Numbered from the stretch's first letter, positions 24,193 to 35,135 are shown. The stretch: DNA of 35,858 bases from Candidatus Nomurabacteria bacterium GW2011_GWC2_42_20 (GCA_000998425.1 LCDG01000001.1:74558-110415); one strand, 5' to 3'. Numbers and translations: made by a program. The notes: generated by a model not told the origin, from the sequence alone.

Positions 24193-26178
24193 GTGGTAAA
24201 TATAAAAAACGTACTTAGTTTTGTTGTCGTCGCACTGTTGGTTGGTTCTGGATTCTATTTTTCTAGTACTTTAGCTCCAACAAAACCAGAAAAGGTATAT
24301 TGGTTTATCCCAGATGGTCTTCGGGCTGAGCCAGATATGTTTACCATTTTTAGATGGGCAGAAGAAGGAAAATTGCCAAATCTAAAAAAAATGATGAATA
24401 ACGGCAGTTATGGGTATTCCATTCCAGATTTCCCTGGGCATACGCCGGTTAACTTCGCGTCTCTTTTGACTGGTGCTCATCCAGTTGTGCATGGAATTTC
24501 TGATGGACCAATGCATGTGGAGGGTCAGCCATTGGCGAAGCCATCAGCCCCTGGTTTTTCATCTGCAACGAAAAAAGTTGCTCCTATTTGGAAGGTGCTT
24601 GAGGAGTCTGGGAAAAAGGTCGCGTTACTCTCAATCCCTGGATCCACTCCACCAGAACTCGAGAACGGTATTACTATACGCGGGCGATGGGGCGGATGGG
24701 GAGCAGATACCCCAGCTATAAATTTTGAGCCAATCGAAAAATTATCAGAGAGAAAAGAGGCAGGCAACGCTTTCAAGCTTTTTTATCTTGGTCAGAAGCT
24801 AACAGAATTTATTGAGAAAAAAGATGCTAGTGGATGGGAAAATGCCCCAGTTTCTTTTAGCCCTGCAAAGGAAACAAGATTGCTAGGTTATGGATTGCCA
24901 ATAAATGCATATATTTTTGATTCATCGGATGACGGTGTGGTTAATTATGATTCCATAAAATTTTCACTTGACAAAAAGTCAGAACTCGCTGTTTTGAAGC
25001 AAGGAGTGTGGAGCGATTTTAAAGATGTCTCACTTTCATGGAAGGAGCAACAGTTTGACTCGCAGGTTAGAATAAAAATCATTAAGCTTTGGCCAGAAAA
25101 TGGTAATTTCCGCATTAGATTATTCTTTAACAATATGAATAAACTGATAGTGAAACCAGAGGAGGTTGCAAATGAAATAACTGGCAATATTGGGCCAATG
25201 GTGGACTTTGTGGATAACTGGCCAGCCCAATTGATTTATGAAGAAGAAGACAAGGTTACTTTTCTTGAAGAGGCAATGGATAGTTTAGCTTGGCATAAAA
25301 AGGCTGCTGGGTTTATTTTGAACAAGTATAACCCTGATGTGTTTATTCAAGACACATATACTCCAAATCAAATGCTTGAGTCTAGGTGGTGGCATCGATA
25401 TATAGACAAAAATCATCCTGATTATGCTGGGCAGGAAAAGGAAAAAGAAGCATGGAGTGATATTCTAAAAATGTACCAAGGGATTGATGCAATTTTGGGA
25501 GAGGCGATGAAAAATGTTGACAATAAAACATTGGTGGTATTTTCATCAGACCATGGGGTGATACCGCTTCACAAGCAAGTGCGACTCAATAATTTGTTTG
25601 CTCAAAAAGGATGGCTCAAGTTTACAGTAGATGAAAAAACTGGCGAACCTGCTATCGATTGGAATAATAGCAAAGTTGTTTATATGAAAATGGCCCACGT
25701 TTATATAAAACCAGAAGGTCTTGGTGGTAATTGGACTCGTGGTTCTGGTAATGAGTATGAAATATTACGTGATGAGGTGATAAAAACCATTGCTGAAATT
25801 GAGGATGATAACGGTGTAAAGCCCTTGGTCCATGTCGCAAAATGGGAAGATGCACCAACATACTTCGAACTGCCCACAGACAGAATTGGTGACCTCGTAC
25901 TCGAGGCAGAGGCAGGATATCAATGGCAAGAAGAGGTTACAAAAGATTTAGAGGTATTTACTAAAGTTTTGTCGTCTGGCTATAAACAAGGAGTAGATTC
26001 CAAAAAAGTAAAAGGTATGTGGACTCCGTTTGTGATAATGGGGCCCGGTGTTAAAAAGGGATATCAGTTGACTGAGCCGATTTCTCACGTAGACCAAATG
26101 CCCACAATCCTACATTTACTTGATGTAAAAATTCCTGACTATGTGCAAGGGCGAGTTATAGAGGAAATTTTGAAGTAG
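24193..26178 (+). CDS. type I phosphodiesterase/nucleotide pyrophosphatase-like alkaline-phosphatase superfamily protein
   Basis: VYWFIPDGLRAE, FPGHTPVNFASLLTGAHP, VVFSSDHGVIPLHK. Confidence 0.8.
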   Translation: MVNIKNVLSFVVVALLVGSGFYFSSTLAPTKPEKVYWFIPDGLRAEPDMFTIFRWAEEGKLPNLKKMMNNGSYGYSIPDFPGHTPVNFASLLTGAHPVVHGISDGPMHVEGQPLAKPSAPGFSSATKKVAPIWKVLEESGKKVALLSIPGSTPPELENGITIRGRWGGWGADTPAINFEPIEKLSERKEAGNAFKLFYLGQKLTEFIEKKDASGWENAPVSFSPAKETRLLGYGLPINAYIFDSSDDGVVNYDSIKFSLDKKSELAVLKQGVWSDFKDVSLSWKEQQFDSQVRIKIIKLWPENGNFRIRLFFNNMNKLIVKPEEVANEITGNIGPMVDFVDNWPAQLIYEEEDKVTFLEEAMDSLAWHKKAAGFILNKYNPDVFIQDTYTPNQMLESRWWHRYIDKNHPDYAGQEKEKEAWSDILKMYQGIDAILGEAMKNVDNKTLVVFSSDHGVIPLHKQVRLNNLFAQKGWLKFTVDEKTGEPAIDWNNSKVVYMKMAHVYIKPEGLGGNWTRGSGNEYEILRDEVIKTIAEIEDDNGVKPLVHVAKWEDAPTYFELPTDRIGDLVLEAEAGYQWQEEVTKDLEVFTKVLSSGYKQGVDSKKVKGMWTPFVIMGPGVKKGYQLTEPISHVDQMPTILHLLDVKIPDYVQGRVIEEILK

Positions 26179-26198
26179 GTTGAAACAATGATAGTATG

Positions 26199-26231
26199 AA
26201 AAACAGTGACATATGTATTGTCACTGTTTTT
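26199..26231 (+). terminator. Rho-independent terminator
   Basis: aaaaacagtgacatatgtattgtcactgttttta. Confidence 0.75.
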
Positions 26232-26245
26232 ATATTATTTAGTTT

Positions 26246-27787
26246 ATGAAAAGTAGAATTTTTACGATTGTGTTATCTGTACTCATCATCCTTGCTATGT
26301 ATGCTGGATACGTAGAATTTTACAAAAAAAATGGATTAACAGCCTTTATAAATCCCGCACAGTCTGCACAAAATAATAGTAACGGTGTTCTTTGCAAGGA
26401 TTGCAATTTGATCGTAGTTTCGCTATCCAACGTTTCTGCGAAACATATGAGTCTTTATGGCTATGAAAGATTAACAACACCTAATCTTGACGAGCTTGCT
26501 AAGGAGTCGATTGTTTTTGAAAATGCCTTCACCCAGTCTTCCTGGACATTGCCTGTGGGGGTTTCGTTTTTCACATCCCTATACCCGTATTCTCATGGGG
26601 TAATGAATAGAATTGAAAATAATGTGCTAAGTAAAAACATTATAACTCTGCCAGAAATTTTAAAATTAAATGGTTATAAAACAGCCGCCTTCACTGGTGG
26701 GCTTGATTATGCGAAAAGTTTTGGACATATGCGCGGTTTTGATGAAATAGAAGAAGAGGGGGGCAATGGTAGTTGGCCTACCGATTCTGCAGGATTCAAT
26801 AATACCTTTCGCAAGGCATCAAGCTGGATAGACAAAAATTCCGATAGCAATTTTTTTGTTTTTTTGCATGGTTATGATACTCATTGTCCATTTACTCCTC
26901 CATTGGAATATAGGGGCATTTTTTCTTTAAGGAGTGAAGGAGTAACAATTGATAACTCTCTTTGTGTTAGGGCTTATCAAAAGATAGAAACCAATGAATA
27001 TGAAGCTTATTATTTTAGAGACGGACAGCAACGTGTCGCCTTAAATCAGGAGGACATAAACTACTTAGAGGGCTTGTACGATGAAGAAATTTTGTCAGTG
27101 GACAACCAGTTGGCTGATTTTTTGAGTGGGATTGATAAAAAAATTTTAGACAGCACGGTTATTGTTGTTTTTTCTGACCATGGTGAAATGTTTGCAAAGC
27201 ATGGTCGGTTTGGGAGGGCTGGAACTATTCGTGGTACTCTATATGACGACGTTTTGCATATCCCACTCATCATTAAATTGCCAAACGTCAAAGGCAAGAA
27301 AATTACTGGATTAGTCCAAATGATTGACGTTATGCCTACTTTGTTAAATGTTTTGGATATTACTAATGGTGATTATGTTATGACAGGGAAGGATTTGACG
27401 GATTTAATAAATGGTAAAAAGGAAAGTGTTAACGACTTTATTTTTTCTGGGTCAGAGTTTAAGGTTGATCTGATTGATTTTGTTTATAAAGACAAAAGTA
27501 TTAATGAAGCGATAAGAGACAAGCGGTGGAAATTGATTCATGAGGTTGTTTTTGATGAAAAAGATGAACAAAAAATTAAATCAGAAACATACGAACTATA
27601 CGATGTTACGAGAGACCCAATGGAGCTAAATAACCTGATAGGTCAAGAAAAAGAAATAGAGAAAAATTTAAAAACTAATTTAGTAGATTGGGCAAAATCT
27701 GCTAAAGAGTTTGCCAATCAACAGCCCAATACGAAAGAGCTGCCAGATGATTTTATAAATGAAGCTAGGAAGATGGGGTATTGGTAA
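26246..27787 (+). CDS. sulfatase-fold (alkaline phosphatase superfamily) membrane protein
   Basis: N-terminal TM; SSWTLPVGVSFFTSLYPYSHGVM; HGYDTHCPFTPP; VFSDHGEMFAKHGRFG. Confidence 0.8.
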   Translation: MKSRIFTIVLSVLIILAMYAGYVEFYKKNGLTAFINPAQSAQNNSNGVLCKDCNLIVVSLSNVSAKHMSLYGYERLTTPNLDELAKESIVFENAFTQSSWTLPVGVSFFTSLYPYSHGVMNRIENNVLSKNIITLPEILKLNGYKTAAFTGGLDYAKSFGHMRGFDEIEEEGGNGSWPTDSAGFNNTFRKASSWIDKNSDSNFFVFLHGYDTHCPFTPPLEYRGIFSLRSEGVTIDNSLCVRAYQKIETNEYEAYYFRDGQQRVALNQEDINYLEGLYDEEILSVDNQLADFLSGIDKKILDSTVIVVFSDHGEMFAKHGRFGRAGTIRGTLYDDVLHIPLIIKLPNVKGKKITGLVQMIDVMPTLLNVLDITNGDYVMTGKDLTDLINGKKESVNDFIFSGSEFKVDLIDFVYKDKSINEAIRDKRWKLIHEVVFDEKDEQKIKSETYELYDVTRDPMELNNLIGQEKEIEKNLKTNLVDWAKSAKEFANQQPNTKELPDDFINEARKMGYW

Positions 27788-27796
27788 AATAAAACG

Positions 27797-29287
27797 ATGA
27801 AACGTTCACATATATTTTTTTTAGTTTTTACCCCGTTACTTATTGTTGTTAGTTTCGCTGTGTTTTTTTATGCTGGGAATGCTAAAAATAGCATCGCAGA
27901 GAATGAAAGTTTTGAAAAGAGACTACAGTGCCCTGGATGCAACTTAGTGATAATTTCTTTAACAAACACTAGAAAAGACCACCTTGGCATTTATGGATAT
28001 GATAGAAATACCACTCCGAATATAAATAAGTTTTTTGAAAATTCTATGATTTTTGAAAATGCGTTTGCTCCAGCATCGTGGACACTCCCTGTCGCTGTCT
28101 CACTTTTTACTTCTTTGTTCCCAGATACTCACGGCGTAATGGATAGAGTTGGTGAGAGTAAACTTTCAGATGACGCTCTTACCCTTGCGGAAATCTTCAA
28201 TAGGAATGGTTACAAAACCGCTGCCTTTACTGGAGGAGGGGATTACAACAAAAAATTCAATCATGCACAAGGTTTTGATGTTTACGTTGATGAAGGCGGT
28301 ATTATTGGCCCGATTTCGTATTTTGGCATAGAGGATTCCGTGCCACAAGCAATAGACTGGCTGAACAAACTCAAGCGTAAAAATAATTTTTTCTTATTTA
28401 TACAAGGATTTGACACGCACTGCCCATTTACACCAATAGAACCTTTTGACAAACAATTTATTGGTGAAGAAAAAAGCACTGTGGACTACTCGACATGTTT
28501 ATGGACATTTGGGCAAACAAAAGAAGTTTATAAAAATGGAACAAGATATTGGCCAGTAAAAACAATGTCTAGTGGAGGAAATATAGAAGAAGTAATGCTT
28601 ACAGATGAAGATGTGGTGTATATGATATCTTTGTATGATGGAGAAATAGCTCAGGCAGATAATAATTTAGGTTCACTTTTTAAAATTTTTGAGGAGAAGC
28701 AACTATTGCAAAATACAGTTTTTATTTTTATGGCAGAACACGGGGATATGCTCGGTGAGCATGGCAGATTTATGAGAGGTGGTCCACTAAGAGGGACATT
28801 TTATGATCCAGTAATCAATTTCCCACTCATTATCAAACATCCTAAAATTGATCAACTGTTTAAAATAGATACACTAGTACAGACTGTTGATTTGATGCCA
28901 ACCTTGCTTGAGATGTTTAAGTTAAAAGATGAAGAAGGTGAAAAACGTCAAGGGAGGAGCTTGCTGGGTGGTTTAAGCGGAAATATGGAAACAAATGAGT
29001 ATGTATATGCTGCGTCAGCGTATAGGGCTGTAGACAATAAATTTTTTGATGGGTTTTCAAGGGTTGAGGTGATTAGAAATAAGAACTGGAAATTAATAAA
29101 GGAAAATATCGCACCAGTTAAAAGTGAAGACAAGCCATCGTATGATCTAATTGGAGACGAAGAATCTTTTGAATTATTTAATATCCTAAGTGATCCAGAA
29201 GAAACAAACAATCTCATTGACCAAGAAAAAGATGTGGCGGTGCTGCTAAAGAAAAAGCTTGACGTGTGGGGAAGTGACAAGCATTAA
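27797..29287 (+). CDS. sulfatase-fold membrane protein, paralog of preceding gene
   Basis: ASWTLPVAVSLFTSLFPDTHGVM; QGFDTHCPFTPI; FMAEHGDMLGEHGRFMRGG. Confidence 0.8.
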   Translation: MKRSHIFFLVFTPLLIVVSFAVFFYAGNAKNSIAENESFEKRLQCPGCNLVIISLTNTRKDHLGIYGYDRNTTPNINKFFENSMIFENAFAPASWTLPVAVSLFTSLFPDTHGVMDRVGESKLSDDALTLAEIFNRNGYKTAAFTGGGDYNKKFNHAQGFDVYVDEGGIIGPISYFGIEDSVPQAIDWLNKLKRKNNFFLFIQGFDTHCPFTPIEPFDKQFIGEEKSTVDYSTCLWTFGQTKEVYKNGTRYWPVKTMSSGGNIEEVMLTDEDVVYMISLYDGEIAQADNNLGSLFKIFEEKQLLQNTVFIFMAEHGDMLGEHGRFMRGGPLRGTFYDPVINFPLIIKHPKIDQLFKIDTLVQTVDLMPTLLEMFKLKDEEGEKRQGRSLLGGLSGNMETNEYVYAASAYRAVDNKFFDGFSRVEVIRNKNWKLIKENIAPVKSEDKPSYDLIGDEESFELFNILSDPEETNNLIDQEKDVAVLLKKKLDVWGSDKH

Positions 29288-29288
29288 A

Positions 29289-29882
29289 TTATTTGCAAAC
29301 AAACGAGTTGTTAAAGTTGTTTAGTTTCTCGACTGACGCATCCTTATCTGTAAAATATTGCATTTTAAATAACATATTTGTGTCATCGCAATAAAAATAG
29401 CCTAAGGTGGCCCTATATTTTATCAGATTGTCGACACATACTCCATATCCGAAACGTTCCCCCGCGTACATGATGAGGTGCTCTCCATAATGGGACTTTT
29501 GTGTTACTGGTTTGTATTTTTCATCGCAAGCAGACTCCTGTGTCAAAAATTCTGGGTACGGTGGAAGTTGCGGCTCAAAAAAACTTTCAATTAGAGTGAT
29601 TTCTTTTTGTATATATTCGTTTGCGAAATCCTTTGTTGTTTTTTGTATGGTTTCAATTTTAATTACATCATCATTATTATTAACTGCGAGAATTCGATTA
29701 TCTGAAATTTCTTTAGCATTAAAGTTTTCTATTCCAGTAATATGTATCCCAGCTTTATTTAGCTGATGAGGAAGCCCTCGGTTTATTTTTTGGGCGTAAA
29801 TAATATAGACCAAAACGATTATAAAAATAACCACGAGGGTTGTAGCTTGAAGCGTTCGTTTTTTTTTAAGAATCATATTCAT
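29289..29882 (-). CDS. membrane-anchored protein of unknown function
   Basis: N-terminal TM; convergent with the sulfatase-like gene, 1-nt gap. Confidence 0.6.
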   Translation of the reverse strand: MNMILKKKRTLQATTLVVIFIIVLVYIIYAQKINRGLPHQLNKAGIHITGIENFNAKEISDNRILAVNNNDDVIKIETIQKTTKDFANEYIQKEITLIESFFEPQLPPYPEFLTQESACDEKYKPVTQKSHYGEHLIMYAGERFGYGVCVDNLIKYRATLGYFYCDDTNMLFKMQYFTDKDASVEKLNNFNNSFVCK

Positions 29883-30047
29883 TTTTAATGAATTGCGGAA
29901 CCTTGAATAATGTGAGTATACAGTAAAAATAATATTTATGCTGTTTGTTTATAAATTGAAATTTAATGTTATCCACAGGGGGCTATCTTGATTATAAAAA
30001 GTCGTGGTACAATTAAGATGTTACCAATACAACCACCTTTATTATTT

Positions 30048-31983
30048 ATGAAAATTAAAATATTTACTGCTTTTAAGGTTCTCCTCCTGTCGTTTGTACT
30101 TACTGCTGGACTTAGCTATGTTTACGCTTGGACAGCACCAACATATTCGCCTCCAAGTGGGAATGTATCTGCTCCTATTAATGTGGGTTCTGTCACTCAA
30201 ACAAAAACAGGAGACATTTGTACGATATTTGGTGGAACGACAAAATGCTTAAGTATGGTCGTGTTATTGCCACCTGCAACCGCCAGCCTCTCTGCTTCGC
30301 CAACGAGCATCGCATACGGCGCTGCCTCCACTATCACATGGAGCTCGACGAATGCAACTTCGTGTACTGCAGGAGGCGCATGGTCTAAGGCTACTTCAGG
30401 AAGTGTTGGTACAGGGGCACTTACAGGTCCTGCAAATTACACATACACACTTTACTGTACTGGAGCAGGTGGTAATTCGGCAACTCAGTCTGTTACTGTC
30501 GCCGTAGGAGCTGCACCACCCACCGCCACACTCTCTGCTTCGCCAACGAGCATCGCATACGGCGCTGCCTCCACTATCACATGGAGCTCGACGAATGCAA
30601 CTTCGTGTACTGCAGGAGGCGCATGGTCTTGTTGGTACAGGGACACTTACAGCTTCCCAGACGTACACGCTTTACTGCACAGGGGCGGGGGGTAACTCAG
30701 CTACCCAATCAGTAACAGTTTCTGTTGGGGCAGCACCTGCAACCGCCACACTCTCTGCTTCGCCAACGAGCATCGCATACGGCGCTGCCTCCACTATCAC
30801 ATGGAGTTCAACGAATGCAACTTCGTGTACTGCAGGAGGCGCATGGTCTGGCGCAAAGGCTACTTCAGGAAGTGTTGGTACAGGAGCCCTTACAGCTTCT
30901 CAGACGTACACGCTTTACTGCACAGGGGCGGGTGGTAATTCGGCAACTCAGTCCGTTACTGTCGCCGTAGGAGCTGCCCCTGCACCAACTCTGACGTTCT
31001 CTGCTTCGCCAACGACTGTTGCGAACGGAGGTTCATCAACAGGTACATGGTCAAGCACAAATGCAACATCTTGCACAGCATCTGGTAGCTGGTCTGGTAC
31101 TCAGGCATTATCAGGATCTGCATCTACTGGACCACTACCAGGTCCTGCAAATTACACATACACACTATCTTGTACGGGGGTAGGAGGTACTATCTCGAGG
31201 AGTGTGACGGTTGCTGCTTCTGCACCAGTTTATACGCCTGGCTCGACGTCATACACTGGTCCAGGATCGTACACATTCACTGTTCCGCCTGTTGTTTATG
31301 CTCTCAACATTGAGGCCTGGGGCGCAGGCGGCCGCGGTGGTGATGGATCCGCAAGTATGCAGTATCAAGGCTATTGGACATACACAGGCGGTGGTGGCGG
31401 CGGTGCTGGCGGATATGTAAAAACAACATTGCCAGTGTCTCCTGGTCAAACATATACAGTAAATGTTGGCGCAGGAACTACTGCGACAACACCTTATACA
31501 GTTTACGGACTGTGGTATGGTATTGCTTTTGGCGCGCAGAGAGGCAATAGCGGAGGCAACTCATCATTCGGTTCTTCTATTGTAGCATATGGTGGCGGCG
31601 GAGGTGGTATGTTTGGTTGGGCTGCAGATGGAGGCGGTGTAAACGGGGCCAAAGGATGTAGCACTTTGGTTGATAATGGGTACGGTACACTCGTTCCCTC
31701 TGGCTATAGTTCTGTAGCAACAGCTGGGGTGGGTGGAACAGCTGTAGGTGGAACGACTAATACAACAGGTGCAGCAGGGTTGAAGTGTAACGATGGAGGT
31801 TCAATGTATGGTAGCTGGAGTGTTGGACAACCAGGAGCTGCTGGCGGCGCTGGTGTAGCTAGTCTTGTGAATGGCGTGCGGTATGGAGCAGGAGGAGCTG
31901 GTGGCAATGCATATATTGGCGGTAGTGTAGCCCAGAGCCCAGGATCTGCTGGTGGTAACGGAGCTGTTATTATAAGCTGGTAA
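30048..31983 (+). pseudogene. secreted Ser/Thr-rich repeat surface protein with Gly-rich C-terminus, frameshifted in repeat 2
   Basis: Signal peptide MKIKIFTAFKVLLLSFVLTAGLSYVYA; four ~235-bp repeats; reading frame changes at 30629/30630. Confidence 0.75.
30274..31215 (+). repeat. four tandem repeats (SASPTSIAYGAASTITWSSTNATSCTAGGAWS...TYTLYCTGAGGNSATQSVTVAVGAAP)
   Basis: Units start near 30274, 30514, 30736, 30981; the first three are nearly identical over ~90 nt. Confidence 0.85.
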
Positions 31984-31993
31984 TATAGACAAT

Positions 31994-32575
31994 ATGAATA
32001 ACATAGAAATAGATCAAAAAAAGACGCATTCGAAATTATTTACCGTTGCTTTTGCTGGTCTTGCTGTGCTGGTAGTTATTAGTCTTGGGGTGGCCTGGTC
32101 CTCATTTAGAGAGATAGAGCAGTTGAAGCAATCAGTAGACACTGGTGACAATGAGATGAAAGACCGTGTTTTAATGGCAAATACTCCAACTTATGAACTT
32201 GGCGATATAAATAGTCCTCATGTAATTGGGTCTATTCTTTCTATTGAAAATGACACAATACTTCTTGAAACCAAGGTGTCAATTCCAAACCCGTTTCCAA
32301 AACAAGGAGAGTTGCCATTCTCGACTGGTATTAAAAATGTTTCAGTCATGATTAACAGAGATACAATTTTTACTCCAAATAAAGAGGCGTTGATTGCTGG
32401 ACAATCAATCAATGTATTTACAAAGGAACCTAAACCAGAAAACGAGGCGGAGGTGAACGCGCTATTGATTACATTGTTTGCTTCCCCAAGTGAACGCCTC
32501 ATTAAGTCACTCGACCTATACGCGTCATCAACAATAAAAAATATAAAGAACAAAACATCTGATAATCTCCAGTAG
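31994..32575 (+). CDS. membrane-anchored protein of unknown function
   Basis: N-terminal TM (LFTVAFAGLAVLVVISLGVAW), soluble C-terminus. Confidence 0.65.
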   Translation: MNNIEIDQKKTHSKLFTVAFAGLAVLVVISLGVAWSSFREIEQLKQSVDTGDNEMKDRVLMANTPTYELGDINSPHVIGSILSIENDTILLETKVSIPNPFPKQGELPFSTGIKNVSVMINRDTIFTPNKEALIAGQSINVFTKEPKPENEAEVNALLITLFASPSERLIKSLDLYASSTIKNIKNKTSDNLQ

Positions 32576-32732
32576 TTAAATAATTCTAAAGATTTGAATG
32601 CAAACGTAAGCAAACAGGATTGTTGCCAAGAATCCTGTTATTGCTTGATAGTATAAAAATATCGTCTATACTTAAGGTAGACTTGAATTTTGGTTGTTCC
32701 TTACTTTTTCAGAAAAAGAGAGGGGGTGTGTC

Positions 32733-33068
32733 ATGGACGTGCGATTTAATCCGAATGAAGGGAAGACTACGCTTTCTTTTTTACCAAAGGAGACCGATCG
32801 ACTTTCTGTGCTAATGCAGTTGGTGATAGAAGAGGAAAAAATAAGGGGTACGCAGGTTCCAGATTTTGGAAAAGACTTTTTTAAAAGTTTTGCAACCTCA
32901 AAGGATAAGTTTGTTATTGAGTTTGATTTTAGTCTCCTGCCATTCACAATCGCATACCTAGATGAGGTAATAGAGGAAATGTTGGAATATGGTAGCGACC
33001 CAACAGACCTTGATAGTTTTGTAGAACAAATCAATTCCTTTTGTTCAAAAGGCCACAAACTTCAGTGA
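32733..33068 (+). CDS. small acidic protein of unknown function
   Basis: Start with SD-like agaggggg; 111 aa; terminator follows. Confidence 0.6.
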   Translation: MDVRFNPNEGKTTLSFLPKETDRLSVLMQLVIEEEKIRGTQVPDFGKDFFKSFATSKDKFVIEFDFSLLPFTIAYLDEVIEEMLEYGSDPTDLDSFVEQINSFCSKGHKLQ

Positions 33069-33077
33069 ATTGTTTTA

Positions 33078-33103
33078 CCCGGGCATACAAAGCCCGGGTT
33101 TTT
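33078..33103 (+). terminator. Rho-independent terminator
   Basis: acccgggcatacaaagcccgggttttt. Confidence 0.85.
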
Positions 33104-33126
33104 CTTTTGTTGCATAATACGCTATT

Positions 33127-34089
33127 ATGAGCGAAATGTTTGAGGTCCTGCTAATTATTTTAGGTCTCGTTATTTTTGAGACAATCATGAGTATCGATAA
33201 CGCGGTAGTGAATGCCGACGTGCTTTCGACGATGAAGAGTAAGCGCGCTAGACGCTTCTTTTTAACGTGGGGTATTATTTTTGCGGTTTTTGTTGTCCGC
33301 GGTGTATTGCCATCGATAATCGTTTTTCTTTCAACGCCAGATATCGGTATTTGGGGTGCAATTTCGGCAATTTGGCAAAATGACCCGGCAGTAATGATTG
33401 CGGTCGCGGAAGCAACGCCAACGATTATGGTAGCTGGTGGAATGTTCCTAATCCTCCTTTGGGCCCACTGGCTTTTTATGGAGGACAAAAAATTTGGGCT
33501 TCCTCATGAATGGTATGTTCAGAAGTATGGCGCTGTCTGGTTTTATTCTATAGCTGCCCTCCTTCTGGTTGGTGTGATTTATGGAATTAACAATTTAATT
33601 AAAGAGAATCCGATGCATCTTGCCCTGGCGGCAGCGATTGGTTTCAGTGTATTTTTTATTACACAGGGGTTCAAGGATAATGCAGAGATAATCGAAAAGC
33701 GAATTATTGAGTCTGGAGAGCACAGTGCTATGTCCGACTGGGCGAAAGTATTTTTCCTTGAGGTTCTCGATACTGTATTTAGTATTGACGGTGTAGTTGG
33801 AGCATTTGCGTTTACTACATCTGTACCACTCATCCTTATAGGTACGGGCATTGGAGCTATTGTGGTTCGCCAGCTCACTGTCGCAAGTGTTGATCGCATT
33901 CGCTCGTACAGCTATCTAAAAAACGGAGCGATGTACTCGATAGGGTTTCTTGGATTCGTAATGATCCTAGAAGCTTTTGGTGCCCATATTCCAGCATGGG
34001 TCTCTCCAATGGTCACAATAAGCGTTGTGGGATATTTCTTTTGGCGCTCGGTTGCAGAGAATAGATTAAATGGTAACACAGTTGTATAA
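33127..34089 (+). CDS. TerC/DUF475-family integral membrane protein
   Basis: FETIMSIDNAVVNADVL and FFLEVLDTVFSIDGVVGAFAFT TerC-like repeats. Confidence 0.85.
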   Translation: MSEMFEVLLIILGLVIFETIMSIDNAVVNADVLSTMKSKRARRFFLTWGIIFAVFVVRGVLPSIIVFLSTPDIGIWGAISAIWQNDPAVMIAVAEATPTIMVAGGMFLILLWAHWLFMEDKKFGLPHEWYVQKYGAVWFYSIAALLLVGVIYGINNLIKENPMHLALAAAIGFSVFFITQGFKDNAEIIEKRIIESGEHSAMSDWAKVFFLEVLDTVFSIDGVVGAFAFTTSVPLILIGTGIGAIVVRQLTVASVDRIRSYSYLKNGAMYSIGFLGFVMILEAFGAHIPAWVSPMVTISVVGYFFWRSVAENRLNGNTVV

Positions 34090-34103
34090 TTGAATGTATT
34101 AAT

Positions 34104-35135
34104 ATGAGTTATCAAAAATCAGAACTTTATTTCCTGTTGGCACTACTTTTTGGAATAGGTATCCTCGCTTTTCTAATTTTTCAGCCATTTATTTATGCAC
34201 TTATATTAGCAATAATATTTGCTACTGTATTTTCGTCTATACATAAAAAAATTCTTATTCTTGCTCGTAAGAACCGTGGGTTGGCAGCGCTACTTACCAC
34301 TGCCTTTATACTAATCGTTATTGTTGTGCCAATTACATTTTTAAGCACACAAATATTTAAAGAAGCTACACAGCTTTATTCATCACTTGTAGAAAATGGA
34401 GGAACAAGCGTAATTTCTACCGAAATAGAAGCTGTGGTGCGAGGTTTTGGAATACCATACATGCAAGTAGAAACGCTTGATTTTAATCAATATGCAAAAC
34501 ATGTACTGAATTGGATAATTGGTCATTTGGGAACAGTTTTTTCGAATGTTGCAAAGATAATGATAGGTCTCTTTGTTTTGCTTATTGCGCTGTACTACTT
34601 ATTTAAGGATGGAAATTACTTGAAAAAAACGGTCATAGCGTTAAGCCCGTTGCAGGATGTTTATGATGAGACCATTTTTAATAAACTAGAACTTGCAATC
34701 AACTCAGTAGTGCGTGGGAGTATTTCCGTGGGGCTCGTGCAGGGCGTGCTGACGGCGATTGGGCTAACTATTTTCAGTGTACCAAATGCAGTGTTGTGGG
34801 GTAGCGTGGCTGCTGTATCCGCGCTGATTCCTGGTGTTGGAACTTCGTTGGTGCTTATTCCCGCTATCCTGTTCCTATTTTTTACTGGTGCAACTACATC
34901 AGCTATAGGCCTTCTAATTTGGGGTGTTGTCGCTGTTGGGCTTGTGGATAATATTTTGGGACCAAAGATAGTTGGCAGTGGCGCAAAGCTTCATCCGTTC
35001 CTTATTTTGTTATCTATTTTAGGAGGGATTAGCTTTTTCGGACCACTTGGATTTTTGTTTGGACCATTAACACTCAGTTTATTGTTTGCGTTTCTTGAGA
35101 TTTATTCCACTATTCGTGGAGCTCGAAAAGCTTAA
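34104..35135 (+). CDS. AI-2E family transporter (PF01594-like)
   Basis: 8-TM pattern with GVLTAIGLTIFSVPNAVLWGSVAAVSALIPGVGTSLVLIPA and DNILGPKIVGSGAKLHPFLILLSILGGISFFG. Confidence 0.88.
   Translation: MSYQKSELYFLLALLFGIGILAFLIFQPFIYALILAIIFATVFSSIHKKILILARKNRGLAALLTTAFILIVIVVPITFLSTQIFKEATQLYSSLVENGGTSVISTEIEAVVRGFGIPYMQVETLDFNQYAKHVLNWIIGHLGTVFSNVAKIMIGLFVLLIALYYLFKDGNYLKKTVIALSPLQDVYDETIFNKLELAINSVVRGSISVGLVQGVLTAIGLTIFSVPNAVLWGSVAAVSALIPGVGTSLVLIPAILFLFFTGATTSAIGLLIWGVVAVGLVDNILGPKIVGSGAKLHPFLILLSILGGISFFGPLGFLFGPLTLSLLFAFLEIYSTIRGARKA

Noticed and set aside
29969-29977. Perfect DnaA box TTATCCACA
   Set aside because: Single intergenic copy with no cluster or origin-type gene context; likely chance.
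30274-31215. Tandem repeats considered as CRISPR
   Set aside because: Repeats are ~235 bp, coding, and have no spacer structure or cas genes.
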